From NCBI GenBank assembly GCA_028583685.1, contig JAMXIF010001183.1:11935117-11999116 (forward strand): a DNA stretch of 64,000 nucleotides, given 5' to 3'. The stretch comes from Petaurus breviceps papuanus (lineage: Eukaryota > Chordata > Mammalia > Diprotodontia > Petauridae). Under the pieces are notes generated by a model. The model did no database searches. It had not been told where the DNA came from and worked only from the letters and a program-made list of their open reading frames with translations. A program made the position numbers and the translations under genes. This document shows, piece by piece, positions 57,001 to 64,000 of this stretch; position 1 is the stretch's first letter; each line of letters starts with the position of its first letter.

Positions 57001-57424
57001 GAAGAACTACCATACAAAAGACTAATTTCAAGAGATGAGCCTAAAAATAGTGATAAGACCTAGGTAGGCTGGGATGAAGAAGACAAGGGAAGGGAAGGGA
57101 CAACCCAAGATACCTTGATGTATGAGTTTTGAAGCATAGGTAAAGACATATGGATCTATCTCTATTAAATGGGAGGCCACCATTGAACTTTCAAGAGTCA
57201 AGGATATGGCCAGAGAAAACTCTAGGTACAGAGAGGAAAAACGAACTAAAGGTCAAAATCTATAAGATAAAAGAGTATAGGGGGGAGGAAGTTGCAGCTT
57301 TTCATGTGAAAGACTCGAAAGTCTATATTAGAATGGAGATGGTATGAATTGGCAGTAAGGAAAAGTTGGATAAGAAGAAGGGACAAAATTTGACAGACAA
57401 TCAGACATTCATAACAACTGGGCA
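57001..57424. other. Unique DNA, no gene seen
   Basis: Possibly more L2-derived sequence at the left. Nothing firm. Confidence 0.45.
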
Positions 57425-57675
57425 AACCTAGTGAGGCCACCTGGTGTGGAGGAGCAATCACCTCCCTTGTAGGAAGGAAGACTTGTGTTGGAAACTCGCC
57501 TTGGACACTTGCTAGCTGTGTGACCCTGGGCAAGTCACTTAACCCTGTTTTCCTCAATTTTCTCATCTGTAAAATGAGCTGGAAAAGGAAATGACTCCAG
57601 TATCTTGGCCAAGAAAACCCCAGACAGGGTCATGAAGAATCAGACAGAACATGACTGAAATGACTCAACAACAAT
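57425..57675 (+). mobile_element. Mar-1 SINE
   Basis: CTAGCTGTGTGACCCTGGGC, CTCATCTGTAAAATGAGCTG and CAGGGTCATGAAGAATCAGA, closing with CAACAACAATG. Confidence 0.85.
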
Positions 57676-57679
57676 GTAC

Positions 57680-57880
57680 AACATTTTGTAAAACTTATAA
57701 TGTTATGTAAATGCTGATTGCACACGTATCAACTATATCAGATTGTTTACTGTATCAGGGAAGGGGGAAGGGAGGGAGGAAGGGAAAGAGAAAATTTGGA
57801 ATTCTAAACTTTAAAAAAAAGTGTTAAAAATTGTCAACATGTAACTGGGCAAAAATAAAGTATTGTATAAAATGTTATGT
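57680..57880 (+). mobile_element. L1 3' UTR fragment
   Basis: TATATCAGATTGTTTACTGT, a GGGAAGGGAGGGAGGAAGGG tract and AGAAAATTTGGAATTCTAAA are typical of the marsupial L1 3' end, with an AATAAAGTATT tail. It lies directly behind a Mar-1 SINE. Confidence 0.75.
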
Positions 57881-58089
57881 AAATGCAAGTTATTGTAAAT
57901 CAGAGATTATGAAGATATCTTTGCTTGACTTGTTGGAGAGAGATATTTCCCACCATGTTGCAAAAGTTAAACATGAGGAAAAGACTTGATGAAATGTTTC
58001 TGGATTTGTATGTATTTTTTAGACTTTTGTACTTTTTATTTACAAAAAAACACTCAGTAAATCCTCTACTACTATTACTTGCTTATTTG

Positions 58090-58320
58090 GCAAAAGGGGC
58101 AGTGTGATGTAATGGATAGAAAGCTGGCCTGGAAATCAGGAAGACCTGGTTGAAACCTACCTCTGACACATCGGGGCTCCGAGACTCCAGGCAAGTAACT
58201 TAATCTCTCAGTAAGTGTGCTCTATGCAACTCTCAAAGACTATAAGGTGCAACCCTGCCCTATAAGAAGGCATTTCCCCACAGGAGTCCTCTATGCCAAT
58301 GAAATTACAGGACCAGGATC
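58090..58320 (+). mobile_element. Third tRNA-derived SINE family, long copy
   Basis: GGGGCAGTGTGATGTAATGG head, GCAACTCTCAAAGACTATAA middle, CCAATGAAATTACAGGACC tail. Same family as 56.0 kb. Confidence 0.65.
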
Positions 58321-58792
58321 TGTTATTCTATAAGGGGAAGCCATTATTCTAAGAAATTTATGTTTTGGATACTCAGCTAAGACAGGGAGCTTACCCATCA
58401 TGCAGTCGGTAGTTCCAAAATTAAACATCAGGCTGAGTGTATACATTTATGAGAGCTATTAAGAAACACACACACACACACACAGACACACAACCCAAAC
58501 CAATAAACCCTAGTTCACAAGTAACAGCTTCCACTCTACCTCTTCATGTGCTGAAATGGAGTGATGCCATATGTTTAACTCCCTAGTGAGAACATAATAC
58601 TTTTTTTTCCTTACACAAATGTAATAAACATCACTTTGTAAGACTGGTGCACAGCTGCCCTCTGGTGAATATAAGCTGTGTTGACATTTGAGAGTTTCTA
58701 GAAGGATAAAGTTCACTAACTAAATTCTAAAATACATCCATCTCAAATACAGCTTGATTTAAACAATTGGGTAATCGAAAATGGTGCAGCTA
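58321..58792. other. Unique DNA, no gene seen
   Basis: Only the (CA)n at 58464 stands out. Confidence 0.55.
58464..58492. repeat. (CA)n microsatellite
   Basis: Pure CA units with one GA change. Confidence 0.9.
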
Positions 58793-59035
58793 TTGGTGCA
58801 GCAAGGTGGCGCACTGGATAGAGTACTGGGCTTGGAATCAGAAAAACTCATCTTTGTGAGTTCAAATCCAGTTTCAGACATTTACTAGCTTTCCCCCTGT
58901 TTGCCCCAGTTTCCTCATCTGTACAATGAACTGGAGAAGGAAATGGCAAAACCACCCCAGTATCTTTGCCAAGAAAACCCCAGAAGGGGTCATGAAGAGT
59001 CAGACGTGATTGAAATGACTGAACAATGACAATCT
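58793..59035 (+). mobile_element. Mar-1 SINE
   Basis: Head GCAAGGTGGCGCACTGGATA, tail GGGGTCATGAAGAGTCAGAC. Part of the tRNA-like middle is shortened. Confidence 0.87.
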
Positions 59036-59129
59036 AAAATTGCCAATGTTGACATGTATGTCACAGGAGAAAATATTTGTCAGTATCAATAAGTTTGAAA
59101 AGAAAAAAAACCATCTAAAATCATTAGAG

Positions 59130-59265
59130 TATTTGAAACTTGGGAACTGAGGTCAAAGGGTACTGGACTTAAGAGTCAGAGGATAATAAAGAACTTAGAC
59201 TAAAAGGCCTCTGAGATTTCTTCCAGTTCTATCTAAATCTATAAGCCCATACTATGATTGAAATG
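59130..59265 (+). mobile_element. MIR-type CORE-SINE with internal loss
   Basis: TACTGGACTTAAGAGTCAGA joined to GACTAAAAGGCCTCTGAGAT and TTCCAGTTCTATCTAAATCT. Confidence 0.5.
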
Positions 59266-59744
59266 ACATTTACTGAATCTCAAACTGAAATTAAACTTAT
59301 TAAACTGAAATCTCTTGATGACAATTTAGAAAAGTCCAGGAAGTACTAATGTTTAAAATTTGTCTGAAAAACAGTGCTAGATTTCAAATTGTGCTTCTCA
59401 TGCTTCCCCCCACTTTTAGTATTCATATTACAAATGACAGCTTACCTCCAAATAGATCCTGCTTTAATGTGTTATGGTGGCGTGACTGTGATCCTGGGCT
59501 CTTGATGTCTACACCAGTAGAAAGTAAGTTCTGGCAGGTTCTATCAAGCTGGAGAACCTTTGGATAAATTCCCAGAAATGGACTATATCTGCTGTCCTAG
59601 AACCAGCCTAGGTAAGAGTGGAGACATTCAGCACCATGGGGTTGGTACCATAGAAACACTATTGACATGAATGACTTTCAGACCCAGACCTGACAATTGA
59701 CTAATAGGTGATGAGTTCTTTGACTGTGGCAACCCACAAAACAG

Positions 59745-59779
<35 letters not shown>

Positions 59780-60404
59780 GAAAATCTCCCATAGTCCCTT
59801 GTGATCCCCTTCACCCTCTGCAGTGGATGGAAGACTTTTGAGGAAGAAGAAGGGAGTGTTATGAATCACAGAGGTTTTAAGCCAGAAATAAATGTTAACT
59901 TGGTAACTGGTATTTTAAATATGAAGTATTTGTCCAATGAATGGACATCAGTTTTGATATTCTTTTATAAGTTAAATTAAAAGAGACAAAAAAGTTGCTC
60001 CTAAATGGAAAGAAAGATGACTCACTAGTTCTCCTTGGAGAAGTATATAAAGGAACATGTAGAGTTGATTTTATCATGCATCCAAAGACATCAAGAAAAA
60101 TCATTTCATGGGACATTTGTTGATCTTGAGCACTAGGAGAAAAGATAACCATGAAGATAATTTGCAGTTCATGGACTAAGGATAAAGAAGGATAGAGGAA
60201 CAAGAAGTAGAGAAATTCAACGAAGAACTAGATAAGACCTACAAATTAAATCACCATCTATGTTAATATTAGTGATCTCAAAGCAAAGGAGGAGGGGCAT
60301 AAAGGAGAATGACAAAATATGTTTGGAAAAATACAGTTCAGAATCAAGAAACAAAAAAGGGCAAAAGATTATAGGCTACATGGAAAGCTCACACGTATTT
60401 TATC
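59266..60404. other. Unique DNA, no gene seen
   Basis: Only the orphan poly-A at 59751 stands out. Confidence 0.55.
59751..59779 (+). repeat. Orphan poly-A run
   Basis: About 29 A's follow ACAGCAACAGC. I recognise no SINE, L1 or processed gene just upstream, so the source of the tail is unclear. Confidence 0.85.
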
Positions 60405-60900
60405 GACCAACTAACAATCAACAAGTATTTATGAAGTTTTCATTATATGTCTGAATTCAAATCTGGCCTCAGACACTTACTAGCTGTGTAACGCTGAGCA
60501 AATCACCTAACCCTGTTTGTCTCGTTTTCCTCACCTATAAAATGAGCTGGAGAAGGCAACAGCAAATCACTCTAGTATCTTTGCCAAGAAAACCTCAAAT
60601 GGGTAACTAAGGGTTGGACATGACTGAAAAACAATTAAAAATAATTGAAATATAGATCAAGAACAATATATGCCAAACACCGTGCTATTCTCTGGAGATA
60701 TAAAGAAAAAGCAAATATCCAGTCTCTGATCTCGAGGCGTTTGCATTCTAATGAGAGAGACGCCTGTAACAAATCATAGAATACAAAATTTATGCAGAGC
60801 AAATGGGAGCTAGGTTAGCAGGAGATGGCGACTAGCCGCTCAGGGAAGTGGTAAAGACCTCCTGAAGAAAGTGACATGAGATATTTTAAAGGAAGGCAGA
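60405..60900 (-). mobile_element. L2 LINE 3' end split by Mar-1
   Basis: AACAATCAACAAGTATTTAT up to 60444, then a Mar-1 (60445-60645), then GCCAAACACCGTGCTATTCT and GGCGTTTGCATTCTAATGAG and on to AGACCTCCTGAAGAAAGTGA. Confidence 0.73.
60445..60645 (+). mobile_element. Mar-1 SINE, 5' truncated, inside an L2
   Basis: Starts at TTCAAATCTGGCCTCAGACA and ends at GTTGGACATGACTGAAAAAC. Reverse L2 sequence continues on both sides. Confidence 0.83.
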
Positions 60901-60961
60901 AGTTATAAGACTCAGCATGTAAGAGGGAAAGTAAATATATTTTCCTTAAGAAGAGAGTAGA

Positions 60962-61125
60962 TGGGGGCTGGCTAGGTGGTGCAGTAAATAGAGCACCGGC
61001 CCTGAAGTCAGGAGGACCTGAGTTTAAATCTGGCCTCAGACACTTAACACTTACTAGTTGTGTGACTTTGGGCAAGTCACTTAATTCCAATTGCCCAGCC
61101 TCTCCCCCTCCAAAAAAAAAAAAAA
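60962..61125 (+). mobile_element. Poly-A tailed tRNA SINE (SINE1 type), young
   Basis: Head GGGGCTGGCTAGGTGGTGCA, body with GACTTTGGGCAAGTCACTTA, end CAATTGCCCAGCCTCTCCCC, then A15. A perfect 14-base duplication AAGAAGAGAGTAGA flanks it (60948-60961 and 61126-61139). Confidence 0.93.
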
Positions 61126-61369
61126 AAGAAGAGAGTAGAGGCATGTGTGGAATGTGGCCATTTCTATGACTCCTCTCTTTTCTAAGTCCCATGATGGCTT
61201 CACATTGTACTAAGGCTAAGGTTAATAAGTGTTTTAAGGTATGCTTCAAAGCCCATGTATCGTGATACCTTGGGCTACCTCTCTCTCCTTGTCTTCATCC
61301 CAGGCCACCTTAATTTGCCACCCACGGAAACCAATGGAAAAGAGTCAGAATAATAGAATAAGAGTCAGA

Positions 61370-61445
61370 ATAATAGAAGTAATAATGATGAATATTTCTA
61401 TCGGGGCTTGATGGTTAGCAAAGTGCTTTATGCTATCTTATTTTG
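61370..61445 (-). mobile_element. CORE-SINE fragment
   Basis: GTTAGCAAAGTGCTTTATGC and ATCTTATTTTGAC are the reverse of a Mon-type 3' end. Confidence 0.5.
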
Positions 61446-61989
61446 ACAGAAGATGCTGATCATGGTGACCCCTGAATAATATCACAAAAAATGAAATTGA
61501 TGATGTCTTAACAGACAGGAAATGGCTGACTACTAATGTAGGAGTCATTTCTGAACCAGTCATCTGCACATAAGTGAGACTACTTATTAGAACAAAGATA
61601 AAAATCAGCACCAAATTAGAAGAATAAAGACAAGGTGTCTTATGAAATTAAAATGTCTAATTTAGTCTATTTAATTAAGGTATTGAAGTACATATGGTAT
61701 ACAGCTATGGGGACAATGTACACATCAATTGAGAGCATCATTGATGAGACCATTAGAAAGAAATATTAGGGTTTTGCAAGTAATATTTTACAATGTACCA
61801 TATCTTTACAATCATAAAATTGATTAAAAGATGTAGAGAATGAAAGATATTACTGTACTTTGTTGTCATAAAAAAGTTTTACTTGGTACAAAGCATCACC
61901 TGAATGTTTTTCTCGAAACAAGATGTTTCTTATGCTTTTGTCAAAAAATATATTAGATTCCTTGAAAGATATACTAGTATATTTATACT
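61446..61989. other. Unique AT-rich DNA, no gene seen
   Basis: No repeat or exon recognised. Confidence 0.55.
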
Positions 61990-62660
61990 GTTTCATGTGA
62001 TGGTCTCATTACCTCCCATGAATTGAATTATCATCTCTGTGTCAATGATTCTCAAATCTACTTATCCAGCTCTAATGTCTCTCCTAACTTGCTGTCTCCC
62101 ATCTCCAATCATCTATTGTGCACGTCAAACCAGATGTTCCATAGACATATAAACTGAATTTACCTTTACCCCCCAGATCCTCCCCTATCTCTAACTTCCC
62201 TGTTATTGTTGAGGAACCATCTTTCCTAGTCACACAACCTAGATAACAGTGTCAATTCCTCACTCTCTGTCATCCCCTATATCCAATCTGTTGCCAAGGC
62301 TTGTCAATTCTTCCTTCTTAACATCTATCATATATATGCCCCTTCCTCTCCTCTGACACTGCCACCACTCTGAAGGAGGCCTTCATCACCTCACCCCTGG
62401 ACTATTGCAATAGCATGTTGGTTGGTCCCCTGACACATCTTCCTATTCCAGTCAATCTTCCACTACCTGTCTAAGCACAGGTCTGACCAGGCCACAGAAA
62501 CCCTCCCCACTCAATAAAGTCCAGTGACTCTCTTTGCCTCCAGGATTAAATGTAAAATACTATGTGATGTTTGAAGATTTTCATAATGTCTCACCCCTTT
62601 GTCCCCCAGCACCTTTCCAGACTTCCTATACCTTACCTTTCAGGGTGCTGACTTGTTCCC
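61990..62660 (+). mobile_element. L2 LINE ORF2 remnant
   Basis: Runs through CACCCCTGGACTATTGCAAT (L2 WTYCNS region), CAGTGACTCTCTTTGCCTCC and GATTAAATGTAAAATACTAT, then the CACCTTTCCAGACTTCCTAT end. Frames are broken throughout. Confidence 0.65.
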
Positions 62661-64000
62661 CTGAACTATGTAAGTGATATATTTTTGATTAAAGTAAGAT
62701 TGTTGGCCCCATTTGAGTTGTTTTCCTTTAGGAGAACAGATCCATAACCTGTGCTAGCAGCCCTCCTATGTGCTGGTGTTACTGGTCTTCCACCCCCATA
62801 GCAACTGCAAGTAGCATTGCTGTTACAAATACTAATACCATTATTCTTTCAGTTTTATGTGAGTCATGAAATACTTAAGTTTTTGAAAAAAATTGAAATT
62901 GAGGATTATTGAAAAGGTAACGAAGATGTAGACTTAGGTGTGAACTGCCTGCATTACATCATCAAAAGGAATTATGCAGGGGGAGCTTCATATATAGATA
63001 TCTATATTTATATCTATCCAGAGAAACAGAATTATCAAAGAAATATATAAGAAACAAAAATTTGAGGGTATTCTTATAGTGAACATGAGGGATGAGCCCT
63101 TGTGCTTCAGGGGTGTCCTAGGAATGTAAAGAGAAAATGAAGGCTCTTGGCACACCAGGTGGAAAGCTTACAGGGATACCTGCACAAGAGTTAAGTTTCT
63201 TGGTGTAGAACTTTATAGGCTTTAGAGAAATGAAATAATTTGTTCAAGGATTTAAACTCAGGTTTTCTATCTTAAGACCCACCTTTCAATTCAACAGGAC
63301 ATAAAGAGTATGGATTAGGTGGGGGACCTCTGAAAGGACTGCACAAATGCCCCTGTACAAAGACCCTTCTTCCTCAAGCCCCAACTTTACCCAACACCAT
63401 TGCTACAAGTCAATCTTAGCCTGTGTTATGTGGAGTGTCATAATGGCACAGGTAGGAAAGAGGTAATGTGTTTCAAGGCCCTTAGGAAAGCGTTGGTATG
63501 TTTCCAGCCCCTGATTCTCTTGATCATCTATACTTCAAGTTGGGAGGCAGATGGGATAATGGAAGGAAAAACGAGCTTGAATTATCCTAGAGAAACTCAA
63601 ACCACTTTTACAGGGATTATCTAGTTATCTAGAATAGATAATCTTCATTTCCCCACATTTTTGGGAAGCAGCAGCTACAGACAGGAAAAGAGGAGATACT
63701 GAACGACGCAGACCTTTGGCCAGGTTTTAGAAAGTCAGTTCAGCAGGTGGTCATCAAAACCAGTTGTCTCAGCTCCTAGTCTGAGACTCCCGGGTGCTTC
63801 TTTCTATTTTGATTCCATAGTCCCAAATCTCTGCTGGCATAAGCCTGAATTGCACCAGAGCGGCTGCTCGTGGTGGTGGGATTTGCGGGTGCAATTCCAA
63901 GCAATTACGCGGATTAGCTTGAACACGTGCACCTGCTGGGATGGAGGCAGGTTTATGGCTGCTTGAGGCTGGCCAGGGCTTGAGGTTTTCACAGGTCCTG
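62661..64000. other. Unique DNA, CpG rising at the right edge
   Basis: No exon is supported. The last 170 bases contain several CpGs (GAGCGGCTGCTCG, TTGCGGG, TTACGCGG, ACACGTGC) where the rest of the window is CpG-poor. This might border a promoter or conserved element beyond the window. Confidence 0.45.
63205..63300 (-). mobile_element. Possible CORE-SINE fragment
   Basis: AATTTGTTCAAGGATTTAAA and CTCAGGTTTTCTATCTTAAG resemble the reverse tRNA-like half. Confidence 0.35.

Noticed and set aside
60815-61249. A 144-codon - strand frame
   Set aside because: It reads backwards through the young SINE1 and an L2 end.

Overview
The window reads as intergenic and genic DNA from a marsupial. The evidence is the repeats: Mar-1 SINEs (a CORE-SINE head joined to a Bov-B/RTE-type tail), poly-A tailed tRNA SINEs of the opossum SINE1 kind, marsupial-type L1 3' ends, many old L2, L3/CR1 and MIR/Mon-type copies, and low CpG content. 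I cannot name the species. Three assembly gaps (10, 10 and 100 N) all sit inside microsatellites. Repeat families were recognised by eye from memory of consensus sequences, so element ends are usually good to about 10-30 bases.

The only gene I can support is CCR6, the CCL20 chemokine receptor, on the + strand at about 41.4-42.7 kb. Its coding sequence is split: a 111-base exon (41406-41516) supplies 5' UTR and the first three codons, a 93-base intron follows, and one long exon carries the rest (370 residues in total). All seven-helix receptor landmarks are present and the frame is intact. Earlier 5' UTR exons and the promoter were not found. About 2.2 kb of mostly unique DNA, likely 3' UTR and beyond, follows the stop.

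Layout: 0-6 kb holds old CORE-SINEs, an L3/CR1 copy split by a SINE, and a half-L1 that has ORF1 but almost no ORF2. From 6 to 20 kb there are Mar-1, SINE1, L2 and L3 copies, a probable solo LTR at 13.4-13.9 kb, an RTE remnant split by Mar-1, and a 400-base GA-rich microsatellite at 17.8-18.2 kb. From 20 to 31 kb there are L1 3' ends, an L3/CR1 ORF1 esterase fossil (21.0-21.3 kb) and a 1.7 kb stretch without recognised repeats (25.4-27.2 kb). At 31.96-38.22 kb lies an apparently full-length L1 on the - strand, bounded by a 13-base target duplication inside an older CORE-SINE. From 38 to 41 kb is L2 and SINE material, then CCR6. From 45 to 49 kb there is a cluster of L1 pieces, one of which has lost its reverse transcriptase by internal deletion. 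From 49 to 64 kb there are SINEs, an L3 split by a later SINE, a palindromic hAT-like MITE (53.8 kb), an L2 ORF remnant (62-62.7 kb), and slightly CpG-richer unique sequence at the right edge.

I found no operon-like system, RNA gene or new protein family. What is of interest is the split start of CCR6, the two ORF2-deleted L1 forms, the CR1 esterase fossil, a roughly 41-44-base-arm inverted repeat around a pyrimidine tract at 14.0-14.2 kb, and a clear record of nested insertions that dates the elements relative to one another.
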